The notes: generated by a model not told the origin, from the sequence alone. A stretch of 6,227 nucleotides of DNA from Actinomycetes bacterium (GCA_023451855.1 JAEXXY010000200.1:1-6227); one strand, 5' to 3'; positions 1 through 5,954 are shown, numbered from the stretch's first letter. Numbers and translations are program-made.

Positions 1-251
1 CCGTTGCTCGGCGGGGCGGCGGGCTTCGTCGCGGGAGCAGCCGCGGTCGCGGGGGTCGGCTGGGCCTTCGGGGTGGGCGTCGTGGCACCGTTCGCGTCCG
101 TGTCCCCGGGCCGGTAGTCCTCGAAGAACCCCCACCAGGCCTTGTCGACGGACTGCTTGTCCGTCAAGTACTGCTGGTACAGCTCGTCGACGAGCCATTC
201 GTTCGGACCGAATGCTGCGATCGGGTCTCCGGACGTGGACTGATCGGACAC
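1..251 (-). CDS. kgd: Kgd/SucA-like 2-oxoglutarate decarboxylase/dehydrogenase, N-terminus (partial)
   Basis: Reading the minus strand from GTG at 251-249 gives 83 codons that run off the window edge. Residues from about 11 read IAAFGPNEWLVDELYQQYL, then a KAWWGFFEDYRPG stretch. This is the characteristic N-terminal helical segment of actinobacterial multifunctional 2-oxoglutarate decarboxylase/dehydrogenase E1 (SucA/Kgd, about 1,220-1,270 aa). From about residue 54 it becomes a Pro/Ala/Thr-rich linker, as expected before the fused acyltransferase-like domain of Kgd. In the family the protein acts in the cytosolic TCA cycle, decarboxylating 2-oxoglutarate with thiamine diphosphate. None of the catalytic domains is visible here. 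The GTG start is supported by an AAAGAGG-like ribosome site about 10 bases upstream (262-269) and by the homologous start; no ATG is available nearby. It lies 198 bases downstream of the ABC permease on the same strand, so it probably has its own promoter. Confidence 0.9.
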   Translation of the reverse strand, partial: MSDQSTSGDPIAAFGPNEWLVDELYQQYLTDKQSVDKAWWGFFEDYRPGDTDANGATTPTPKAQPTPATAAAPATKPAAPPSN

Positions 252-304
252 GGCGAATGCGCCTCTTTCGTTGGCTTGGGTGCGTCGGTGCCTAACAGGG
301 GTCA

Positions 305-310
305 AGCCTA
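305..310 (-). promoter_or_regulatory. possible -10 box for kgd
   Basis: The minus strand reads TAGGCT here, a good match to the actinobacterial TANNNT -10 box. It is 53 bases upstream of the kgd GTG. No convincing -35 hexamer lies 16-19 bases further upstream, so this is a weak call based on position and one hexamer. Confidence 0.3.
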
Positions 311-360
311 GCCCCGCGCGCTCGAATAGCGGACATGGGCTCGGATGTCGAGCGGGGGCT

Positions 361-379
361 GTGACGAGGCCTTCGTCAC
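361..379. repeat. short inverted repeat between the ABC permease and kgd
   Basis: GTGACGA and TCGTCAC form a perfect 7-bp inverted repeat around a GGCCT loop. It lies about 70 bases past the permease stop and about 50 bases upstream of the candidate kgd -10 box. There is no T-run on either side. It could be a weak transcription end for the ABC operon or an operator for a dimeric regulator of kgd; the sequence does not decide between these. The rest of the 252-449 gap shows nothing else I can name. Confidence 0.35.
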
Positions 380-449
380 GTTGCGATGCCGCGCCGGTCC
401 TGCTGTCGCGATGCCGCTCCCGTGCGGTACGGCGGGCGGGCCGGACGCG

Positions 450-1253
450 TCAGCTGATGTCGCTGCGCACCGTGCGCCACGTGCCGAGCCCGGCCATCAG
501 GGCGGCGTAGCCGGCCAGGACGAGCGCCCCTGCCCACCACGACAGCTGCTCGAGGACCTCCCCGTTGAAGCCGCCGCCGGAGGTGTCGAGCATCGCCGCG
601 GTGGCCCGGCTCGGCAGGTACGGCGCGATGGCCTTGCCCCAGTCGGTCAGGGCGAGCACGAGGCTGAGGACCGGCTCGACGAGCCAGGCCACCGCGACCG
701 AGATGAGCAGCGCGGCCACCTGGTTCGGGATGAGGATGCCGGCGCCGAGGCCGATGAGGGCCCAGAGCCCGAGCACGAGCAGCGACAGGGCCAGGGTGCG
801 CCAGATCGCCGGGTCGGCGAAGGGCTCGTGCCCCTTGGACCGGAGCACCAGGGTGCCGGCCGCGACGGAGCCGGCCAGCGACAGCACGCCGTAGAACGCG
901 CCGATGGCGAGCAGCGAGACCACCTTGGCGCCCATGACCCGGCCGCGGCGGGGCGTGGCCAGGAAGGTCGCGGTGATCGTCTTGTGCCGGTACTCCGAGC
1001 CGATCGTCATGACGCCGATGGCGAGGGTGAGCAGGTAGCCGACCTGGATGCCGCCGGTGAAGACGGCCTTGGCCAGCGCGAGGTCGGTGCGCGGCACCGC
1101 GGCGGCCTGCGGCCCGCGGATGGCGTCGCTGGTGAAGACGAAGGCGAAGAGCACGGCGAAGGCCGCACCCGTGACGGCGACGGCGATGGCCATGCCCCAC
1201 CACAGGCGGGTCGTGAAGAACTTGCGGAACTCGGAGCGGATCGCGGCGGTCAT
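450..1253 (-). CDS. ABC-2 type transporter permease
   Basis: This 267-aa integral membrane protein has about six hydrophobic segments, near residues 18-40, 64-84, 107-137, 153-175, 178-202 and 238-258. After the second is GSEYRHKTITATFLATPRR (85-103), the cytoplasmic coupling-type motif common in actinobacterial ABC-2 exporter permeases. The N-terminus MTAAIRSEFRKFFTTRLWW is also typical, with an amphipathic basic stretch before the first membrane segment. Its ATG at 1253-1251 overlaps the TGA of the upstream ATPase gene as ATGA, and a GGAGGG ribosome site lies 9 bases upstream inside that gene. The two are therefore translationally coupled and should form one exporter. The substrate cannot be read from the sequence; relatives export peptides, antibiotics or lipids, or act in stress resistance. 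Length is normal for the family and there is no sign of damage. Confidence 0.9.
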   Translation of the reverse strand: MTAAIRSEFRKFFTTRLWWGMAIAVAVTGAAFAVLFAFVFTSDAIRGPQAAAVPRTDLALAKAVFTGGIQVGYLLTLAIGVMTIGSEYRHKTITATFLATPRRGRVMGAKVVSLLAIGAFYGVLSLAGSVAAGTLVLRSKGHEPFADPAIWRTLALSLLVLGLWALIGLGAGILIPNQVAALLISVAVAWLVEPVLSLVLALTDWGKAIAPYLPSRATAAMLDTSGGGFNGEVLEQLSWWAGALVLAGYAALMAGLGTWRTVRSDIS

Positions 1254-2425
1254 CTGGCCTCGCCCTCCGATCGGGCGCCCGGAGCCCAGGGCCCCGACGT
1301 ACCGGAGGTTCCGGTACCCGAGGCGCCCGACGCGTCGGGCGGTGGTGGGTGGTCGACGGGAGGTCCGCTCGGGGGCGGCAGGTCGGGCGGCAGGTCGGAC
1401 GGCACGTCGGCGGCCCCGGAGGGGTCGGGTGAGACGTGGCGCGAGGCGTCGGGTGTGACGTCCGAGGTGGCGGCCGAGGGGGTGTCGTCGTCACCGAGGT
1501 TGCGGTTGCGGTGCTCGCCCGACTCGGTGAGGTTGAAGAAGAGCTCCTCGAGGTGGGTCTGCTCGCCGCGCAGCTCGTGGATGGCGACGTCGTTGGCGTG
1601 GGCGACGTCGCCGACGACCTGCAGGTCCTGCGTCGTGACGCGCAGGGCCGCGCGGTCGAGGCCGTCGACGGCCTCGACGCGCAGCCCCCGACCGCGCAGG
1701 GCGCCCGCGAGACGGTCGGGGTCGGACGTGCGCACGAAGGCGGTGGGCTCACCGCGCAGCTCGGCGACGGTGCCCTGGGCCACGCGTCGGCCGTTGGCGA
1801 TGATGACGACGTCGTCGACCGTCTGCTCGACCTCGGAGAGCATGTGGCTCGAGATGAGCAGGGTCTTGCCGTCGCCGGCGAGGTGGCGCAGGAAGCCCCG
1901 AAGCCACCGGATGCCCTCGGGGTCCAGGCCGTTGGCCGGCTCGTCGAGGATGACGACCTGCGGGTCGCCGAGGAGCGCCGCTGCCAGGCCGAGACGCTGG
2001 CGCATGCCCATCGAGTAGCCGCCCGCGCGCTTGCGGGCCGCGGCCGGGATGCCGACGAGCTCGAGCATCTCGTCGACGCGTCGGCTGGGCACGCCGGCGA
2101 CCGACGCCTGCACGCGCAGGTGGTCGCGGCCGCTGCGGCCGGGATGGAAGTTCGTCGCCTCGAGTGCCGAGCCGACGACGGTCAACGGGTTGGTGATGTC
2201 GACGTAGCGCCGCCCGTCGATCGTCGCGGTGCCGGCCGTGGGCCGGATCAGGCCGAGGAGCATGCGAAGCGTCGTCGTCTTGCCGCTGCCGTTCGGGCCG
2301 AGGAAGCCGGTGATGCGGCCCGGCTCGACGTCGAGGTCGAGGTGGTCGACGGCCGTGAAGGAGCCGAACCGCTTCGTCAGCCCGCGCACCTCGATGGTCC
2401 CGGTGAAACCCGGACGTGCACCCAC
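1250..2425 (-). CDS. ABC transporter ATP-binding protein with long low-complexity C-terminal tail
   Basis: This 391-aa ATPase of the BcrA/NatA-like exporter type powers the permease encoded just downstream. Counted from the GTG start, Walker A GPNGSGKT is at 43-50, the signature YSMGMRQR at 137-144, Walker B VVILDEP at 157-163, the D-loop GLDPEG at 166-171 and the switch histidine is H194. The Q-loop position appears to carry Glu (near E89), as often seen in this subfamily. Residues about 225-302 are the usual accessory region. Residues 303-391 are an extra tail rich in Pro, Ser, Asp and Gly, so the protein is about 90 aa longer than the usual 300-310. I chose GTG at 2425 because AAGGGAG lies 6 bases upstream and the family homology begins just after it. 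An ATG at 2524 is in frame, but the added 33 residues are Arg-rich and unlike the family. The stop overlaps the permease start. Confidence 0.92.
   Translation of the reverse strand: MGARPGFTGTIEVRGLTKRFGSFTAVDHLDLDVEPGRITGFLGPNGSGKTTTLRMLLGLIRPTAGTATIDGRRYVDITNPLTVVGSALEATNFHPGRSGRDHLRVQASVAGVPSRRVDEMLELVGIPAAARKRAGGYSMGMRQRLGLAAALLGDPQVVILDEPANGLDPEGIRWLRGFLRHLAGDGKTLLISSHMLSEVEQTVDDVVIIANGRRVAQGTVAELRGEPTAFVRTSDPDRLAGALRGRGLRVEAVDGLDRAALRVTTQDLQVVGDVAHANDVAIHELRGEQTHLEELFFNLTESGEHRNRNLGDDDTPSAATSDVTPDASRHVSPDPSGAADVPSDLPPDLPPPSGPPVDHPPPPDASGASGTGTSGTSGPWAPGARSEGEAR
1373..1408. repeat. three tandem 12-bp units inside the ATPase tail
   Basis: The plus strand has gggcggcaggtc twice exactly (1373-1384 and 1385-1396), followed by ggacggcacgtc (1397-1408) with two mismatches. 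In the ATPase frame these encode DVPS, DLPP and DLPP (residues 340-351). A 12-bp unit keeps the frame, so copy number can change by slippage without breaking the gene. Confidence 0.8.
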
Positions 2426-2431
2426 TGCACG

Positions 2432-2438
2432 CTCCCTT
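2432..2438 (-). promoter_or_regulatory. ribosome binding site deciding the ATPase start
   Basis: The minus strand reads AAGGGAG, with 6 bases to GTG at 2425-2423. This is the only good Shine-Dalgarno match before the conserved region, and it rules in favour of this GTG over the upstream in-frame ATG at 2524. No clear -10/-35 pair for the ABC operon was found in 2439-2540. Confidence 0.7.
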
Positions 2439-2540
2439 CGTGTTCGGCGCGTGGCGTCCGTAGCGCTCCCGTCGCACCGGCCCGACCCCCGCGTCCGGCG
2501 CCCACTCAACCACACGCGTCCCACGCCCTGCTCCGCTCCC

Positions 2541-2546
2541 TATAGT
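2541..2546 (+). promoter_or_regulatory. -10 box of the CNNM operon promoter
   Basis: TATAGT matches the -10 consensus at five of six positions and stands out in very GC-rich surroundings. Start of transcription would fall near 2553-2556, at or just before an ATG at 2556. A perfect 10-bp palindrome GTGGGCCCAC (2545-2554) overlaps the box end and the predicted start. At 17-bp spacing the -35 region (near 2518-2523) is poor, so activator help or a -35-independent promoter is possible. Confidence 0.55.
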
Positions 2547-2555
2547 GGGCCCACC

Positions 2556-2627
2556 ATGACCTGCGATCCCGAACCGGTCGAGCGTTCCCTCCTCACTCTC
2601 CACGTCGTGGGAGGCCTGCCCGCATGA
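2556..2627 (+). CDS. possible 23-aa leader peptide (upstream ORF) of the CNNM operon
   Basis: ATG at 2556 opens a 23-codon frame, MTCDPEPVERSLLTLHVV followed by GGLPA. It ends in a TGA that overlaps the ATG of the CNNM gene as ATGA. There is no ribosome site before it. The A of its ATG lies 10 bases after the end of TATAGT, so the mRNA probably starts at or about three bases before this codon, as in leaderless actinobacterial genes. The Shine-Dalgarno of the following gene (GGGAGG, 2609-2614) is inside this frame, so ribosomes translating it would pass over that site and could re-initiate. Third positions are about 70% G/C, lower than in neighbouring real genes, so coding use bias is weak support. 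The peptide matches no family I recognise. It may act only through its translation, or it may be chance. Confidence 0.45.
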   Translation: MTCDPEPVERSLLTLHVVGGLPA

Positions 2628-3997
2628 CCGAGTGGCTCCTCGTCCTCGGGGCGGTGCTGCTCACGGCGGGGACCGCCGTCTTCGTCGCGGCCGAGTTCTC
2701 CCTCGTCGCCCTCGACCGGCCGACGGTGCAGCGCGCCATCGACGAGGGCGACTCCCGCGCCCGCGTCGTGCTCCAGTCGCTCAAGCAGCTCTCGACCCAG
2801 CTGTCCGCGGCGCAGGTCGGCATCACCATCACCACCCTCGTCGTCGGCTACCTCGCCGAGCCCTCGATCGGCCAGCTCGTCTCCGGTCCGCTGAAGAGCC
2901 TTGGGCTCGGGGCGGGCGCCGTCCAGGCCCTGTCGAGCGCCATCGCCCTCGTGCTCGCCACCGTCTTCTCGATGATCTTCGGTGAGCTGCTGCCGCAGTT
3001 CCTCGGCATCTCCGTGCCGCTCGCGACGGCCAAGGTCGTGGCTCTGCCGGTCCGCGTCTTCGCTGCCCTGGCCAAGCCGCTCATCGTCGTGCTCAACGGG
3101 TCGGCCAACGCGTTCCTGCGATGGGTCGGCATCGAGCCGCAGGAGGAGCTCTCCGGCGCGCGCACCCCGCAGGAGCTCGCCAGCCTCGTCCAACGGTCGG
3201 CCGAAGCCGGCACCCTCGACCGGACCACGGCCCGGATGCTGACCCGCTCGCTCGGCTTCGGCGAGCGCACCGCCGACGACGTCATGACCCCCCGGGTGCG
3301 GTCGACCGGGATCCACCGCGACGAGTCGGCCGACGACGTCCTGCGCCTCTCGCGGCGCACCGGCTTCTCGCGCTTCCCCGTGCTCGGCGAGGACTGGGAC
3401 GACGTCGACGGCGTCGTCCACGTCAAGAAGGCGATGGCCGTGCCGCACGAGCGGCGCAAGGACGTGCCGGTGTCGGCGCTGATGTCCGAGCGGCTCGTCG
3501 TGCCCGAGACGATCCGCCTCGACCCGCTCCTGCGCCAGCTGCGCGAGGGGGGCTTCCAGATGGCCGTCGTCGTCGACGAGTACGGCGGCACGTCGGGAAT
3601 CGTCACTCTCGAGGACGTCGTCGAGGAGATCGTCGGCGAGGTCTCCGACGAGCACGACCGAAGCCGCCAGAGCGGCCGCGAGCTGCTCGACGGGTCGTGG
3701 ACGGTGCCCGGTCTCTGGCGCCCCGACGAGGTGCGCGACGCCTTCGACGCCGATGTTCCGGACGGCCCTGCGTACGAGACCATGGGCGGCTACGTCATGG
3801 CCGTGCTCGGGCGCGTCCCGGCCGTCGGCGACACGGTCCACGTGCCGGGCTGGCGGATCAAGGTCGTCGGCATGGAGGGGCGTCGGGTCGACCGGCTGCG
3901 CTTCGTGCCCGACCCCGACTCGCTGCCGGACGCCGGTCCCGTCGAGCGTGCTGACGGTGCGCCGGATGCATCGGGTGCGGGGGAGGGGAGCTCGTGA
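2624..3997 (+). CDS. CNNM/CorC-family membrane protein with CBS pair and CorC_HlyC domain ('hemolysin'-like), long paralogue
   Basis: This 457-aa protein has an N-terminal CNNM (DUF21) membrane domain at about 1-180. VAAEFSLVALDR is at 21-32, further hydrophobic segments are near 65-83, 97-122 and 127-155, and GELLPQ is at 120-125. A CBS pair follows: the first opens with VMTPR (from 220) and contains GFSRFPV; the second contains VVDEYGGTSG and TLEDVVEEIVGE (317-339), the family's nucleotide-binding type. A CorC_HlyC transporter-associated domain follows at about 350-428 (ETMGGYVM at 385-392), then a short acidic Ser/Ala/Gly tail. Family members are inner-membrane Mg2+ (or related cation) transporters; 'hemolysin' is a historical name. 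GGGAGG lies 9 bases before the ATG. The stop overlaps the next start as GTGA. Position 125 is Gln where Lys (GExxPK) is usual. The layout resembles the mycobacterial Rv1842c/Rv1841c pair. Confidence 0.93.
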   Translation: MTEWLLVLGAVLLTAGTAVFVAAEFSLVALDRPTVQRAIDEGDSRARVVLQSLKQLSTQLSAAQVGITITTLVVGYLAEPSIGQLVSGPLKSLGLGAGAVQALSSAIALVLATVFSMIFGELLPQFLGISVPLATAKVVALPVRVFAALAKPLIVVLNGSANAFLRWVGIEPQEELSGARTPQELASLVQRSAEAGTLDRTTARMLTRSLGFGERTADDVMTPRVRSTGIHRDESADDVLRLSRRTGFSRFPVLGEDWDDVDGVVHVKKAMAVPHERRKDVPVSALMSERLVVPETIRLDPLLRQLREGGFQMAVVVDEYGGTSGIVTLEDVVEEIVGEVSDEHDRSRQSGRELLDGSWTVPGLWRPDEVRDAFDADVPDGPAYETMGGYVMAVLGRVPAVGDTVHVPGWRIKVVGMEGRRVDRLRFVPDPDSLPDAGPVERADGAPDASGAGEGSS

Positions 3998-5031
3998 GCG
4001 GGCCCTGGGTCTACGTCGTCTCGCTGTTCCTCCTGTTCGGCAACGCGTTCTTCGTCGGGGCCGAGTTCGCCGCGATGGCGGTGCGCCGGTCCACGCTCGA
4101 GCCGCTCGCCGAGGCCGGCAGCAAGCGCGCCGCGTCGTGCCTGCAGGCGCTCGAGCGCCTCGGCTCGATGCTCGTCACCGCCCAGCTCGGCATCACCGTG
4201 TGCTCGGTCGGCCTCGGTGCGCTCGCCGAGGCCGCGCTGCACCACCTGCTGGAGCCGCTCTTCCACTCCGTCGGGCTCTCCGACGCGTGGGCCAGCGGAG
4301 TCGCCCTCGCGCTCGCGCTGCTCATCGTCAGCTACCTGCACGTCGTCGTCGGCGAGATGATCCCGAAGAACCTCGCCATCGCCGGGCCCGACCGCGCTGC
4401 GCTCGTCCTCGTGCCGCCGCTCTTCTTCATCGCGCGCACGCTGCGTCACCTCGTGGCGGCCATGGAGGCGACGGCCAAGGCCCTCGTGCGGCTGCTCAAG
4501 GTCGAGCCGAAGGACGAGCTGACCTCGGCCTTCACGGTCGAGGAGGTCGCCCACATCGTCGGGGAGTCCCGCCGCGAGGGCCTCATCGAGGAGGAGCGGC
4601 ACGGCCTCGTCACCAAGACCCTCGAGTTCTCCGACAAGCTGGCCCGCGACGTCGCGGTGGGCGCCGACGCGCTGACGACCGTCGAGCTCGGCGCGACGCC
4701 GGCCGACATCGAGCGGCTCGTGGCCCGGCGGGGGTTCAGCCGCTACCCGGTGCGCGACGCGGCCGGCGAGATCGCCGGCTACATCCACCTCAAGGACATC
4801 CTCTACGCCGACGACGAGCGGCACGAGCAGCCGGTGCCGCCCAAACGCGTCCGGCGGCTTGCGACCGTCCGCGAGGGAGACGAGGTCGAGGACGTGCTCG
4901 CCACGATGCAGCTGACCGGCGCCCACCTGGCCCGGGTCATCGACGAGGAGGCGCGGGTCACCGGCGTCGTCTTCCTCGAGGACGTCCTCGAGGAGCTCGT
5001 CGGCGAGGTCACCGACACGACGCAGCGCTGA
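3994..5031 (+). CDS. CNNM/CorC-family membrane protein with CBS pair, short paralogue
   Basis: This 345-aa protein is a paralogue of the preceding gene product. The two align without gaps from the start to residue 125. The CNNM membrane domain covers about 1-180, with GNAFFVGAEF at 16-25 and canonical GEMIPK at 120-125. The CBS pair carries GFSRYPVR at 247-254 and VIDEEARVTGVVFLEDVLEE at 315-334, and the protein ends at TDTTQR with no CorC_HlyC domain. The first CBS domain lacks the usual VMxP entry motif (DVAVGADAL instead), and the second has lost the DEYGGTSG pattern, so nucleotide binding may be weak or absent. The GTG start at 3994 overlaps the upstream TGA, with a purine-rich GGGAGGGGAG site (3981-3990) just before it. 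Co-translation with the long paralogue suggests a shared complex; CNNM proteins form dimers. The cation handled is inferred, not shown. Confidence 0.93.
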   Translation: MSGPWVYVVSLFLLFGNAFFVGAEFAAMAVRRSTLEPLAEAGSKRAASCLQALERLGSMLVTAQLGITVCSVGLGALAEAALHHLLEPLFHSVGLSDAWASGVALALALLIVSYLHVVVGEMIPKNLAIAGPDRAALVLVPPLFFIARTLRHLVAAMEATAKALVRLLKVEPKDELTSAFTVEEVAHIVGESRREGLIEEERHGLVTKTLEFSDKLARDVAVGADALTTVELGATPADIERLVARRGFSRYPVRDAAGEIAGYIHLKDILYADDERHEQPVPPKRVRRLATVREGDEVEDVLATMQLTGAHLARVIDEEARVTGVVFLEDVLEELVGEVTDTTQR

Positions 5032-5035
5032 CGCT

Positions 5036-5692
5036 TCAGGCCTCGCGTTCTGTGGCGTCCTCCGCGTCGTCGTCTCGCGCGGCGCGCCAGTCGAGGTAGG
5101 CCTGCCCTCTGGGCGCGAGCTCATAGCCGACGTCGTGGCTGATGGTCAGGCCGAGCGCCTTGAGCTTGCGGATGTCGACCTTCATCGGCAGCAGGTCGAC
5201 CTCGCGCAGCGCCGCCAGCTCCCGGGCCACGACGTGCGGGTTGTCGCGGATCCACTCGAGGATCTCGCGGGTCCACGGCCCGGTCGGACGGGCGTCGAGC
5301 CGGTCGAGGCGGCGACCGAGGTCCTCCAGCGCGGCAGTGTCGGGGAGCGCGTCGCGCAGGGCGAGCCGTGGGTCCTCGCCGGCCCACGAGAGGCGGATCC
5401 GGTACACCCTGTCGCCGCCCTTGCCGCCCCTGCCACCCACCTGCGACGGCGTGCGCTCCTTCGGCTCGAGAGCCCGCAACAGGGTCGGGAGGTCCTTGAC
5501 CCCGGCGCGGTGGGCGTCGCGCTCGGTGAGCCGCGTGACGTCGCGCACCAGCGTGACGGCCTCGAAACGGACCACGCCGGCGGAGGTCAGCTGCGTCCCG
5601 CCGACCTTGACGCGCGGGGCGTCCCAGCGTCGGAAGGCCTGGGTGACCGTGCCGGCGCGGATGCCCGCGGCGACGGGTTTCGGGATGAGCAC
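5036..5692 (-). CDS. ASCH-like domain protein with winged-helix-like C-terminus
   Basis: This 218-aa soluble protein begins MLIPKPVAAGIRAGTVTQAF, followed by RRWDAPRVKVGG and a LTERDAHRAG stretch. This is the pattern of the ASCH fold (a PUA-related domain thought to bind RNA or nucleotides) at about 1-80. A Gly/Lys/Arg-rich linker follows (about 82-95). The C-terminal part, about 135-205, reads EILEWIRDNPHVVARELAAL, then MKVDIRKLKALGLTISHDVG and LAPRGQAYLDW, which looks like a winged helix-turn-helix. I recall unnamed actinobacterial proteins of this form; no function is established to my knowledge. I chose GTG at 5692 because the ASCH homology starts there. An in-frame GTG at 5788 would add 32 Arg-rich residues with two Cys and no better ribosome site; neither start has a good one. 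It converges on the CNNM operon with 4 bases between stop codons. Confidence 0.72.
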   Translation of the reverse strand: MLIPKPVAAGIRAGTVTQAFRRWDAPRVKVGGTQLTSAGVVRFEAVTLVRDVTRLTERDAHRAGVKDLPTLLRALEPKERTPSQVGGRGGKGGDRVYRIRLSWAGEDPRLALRDALPDTAALEDLGRRLDRLDARPTGPWTREILEWIRDNPHVVARELAALREVDLLPMKVDIRKLKALGLTISHDVGYELAPRGQAYLDWRAARDDDAEDATEREA

Positions 5693-5811
5693 GAGTTCAG
5701 ACTCGCAGACGCGCCGCCCAGAGTGCTTCGAGCGTCTCGCGGTCGTGGGGACCGGTGTCGCCTCAGGGCAGATGCGGCGGCGAACCACGGCGGTCGCCCG
5801 GGAACCTGACC

Positions 5812-5828
5812 CGGTGCCCCCGGCAGGA
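5812..5828. repeat. direct repeat of the tRNA-Arg 3' end (att-like)
   Basis: The 17 bases cggtgcccccggcagga are identical to 5952-5968, which cover the 3' acceptor strand, part of the T-stem and the trailing bases of tRNA-Arg(CCG). Past the identity the copy still resembles the T-loop (ctccgaac against ttcgaac). The copy sits 140 bases away, on the 3' side of the tRNA and in the same orientation. That is the arrangement left when an element integrates in a tRNA 3' end. It may be an old attachment-site scar or a tRNA-gene remnant; no integrase gene is present in the window. Confidence 0.6.
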
Positions 5829-5888
5829 CTCCGAACACGTCTTCGTGCCTCAGACGTGTTCTCCCCGAGTCCTGCCGTGGGGCCACCG
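5812..5888. repeat. long hairpin-forming inverted repeat with a tRNA-end copy in its arm
   Basis: The outer arms 5821-5831 and 5867-5877 are a perfect 11-bp inverted repeat. Outward they continue (5812-5820 against 5879-5888) as near-perfect pairing with two one-base bulges. The inner arms AACACGTCT (5834-5842) and AGACGTGTT (5852-5860) are a perfect 9-bp pair around a 9-base loop. The whole 77-base element can fold into one stem of roughly 29 pairs. The outer left arm is a copy of the end of the neighbouring tRNA-Arg gene. No T-run follows, so it is not an ordinary terminator. Between it and the ASCH gene (5693-5811) I see nothing further. Confidence 0.7.
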
Positions 5889-5889
5889 A

Positions 5890-5949
5890 GAACGACGAAG
5901 GGCCGACCTGAGTGGCGCTTCGCGCCTTCAGGTCGGCCCTTCGTCGTTC
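5890..5949 (-). terminator. strong hairpin terminator downstream of tRNA-Arg
   Basis: Perfect 22-bp arms (5890-5911 and 5928-5949) enclose a 16-base loop, which itself holds a small GGCGC-TTC-GCGCC hairpin. The structure begins 5 bases past the tRNA 3' end. On the minus strand the descending arm ends CCCTTCGTCGTTC, a broken U-rich end of the kind seen at GC-rich actinobacterial terminators. Symmetry means it could also stop plus-strand transcription, although no plus-strand gene ends here. Confidence 0.8.
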
Positions 5950-5954
5950 GACGG

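Noticed and set aside
345..2018. Long open frame of 557 codons on the plus strand across the ABC genes
   Set aside because: It runs antisense to two well-supported ABC genes, has Arg/Gly/Asp-rich composition and no recognisable domain. It is a GC-bias shadow.
2426..2524. N-terminal extension of the ATPase from ATG 2524
   Set aside because: The 33 added residues are Arg/Gly/Ser-rich and unlike the family, and GTG 2425 has a well-spaced AAGGGAG site.
2545..2554. GTGGGCCCAC palindrome as a definite operator
   Set aside because: A 10-bp GC-rich palindrome is expected fairly often by chance in this DNA; it is mentioned only with the promoter.
2540..3841. Long minus-strand frame opposite the first CNNM gene
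   Set aside because: Antisense to a gene with clear family motifs; low-complexity Arg/Asp/Glu/His content typical of shadow frames.
3790..5124. Minus-strand frame of 444 codons opposite the second CNNM gene
   Set aside because: Antisense shadow; no domain, and no start with a ribosome site.
5135..5809. Plus-strand frame opposite the ASCH-like gene
   Set aside because: The minus-strand product has folded-domain patterns; the plus-strand one is Arg/Ala/Gly-rich with no motif.
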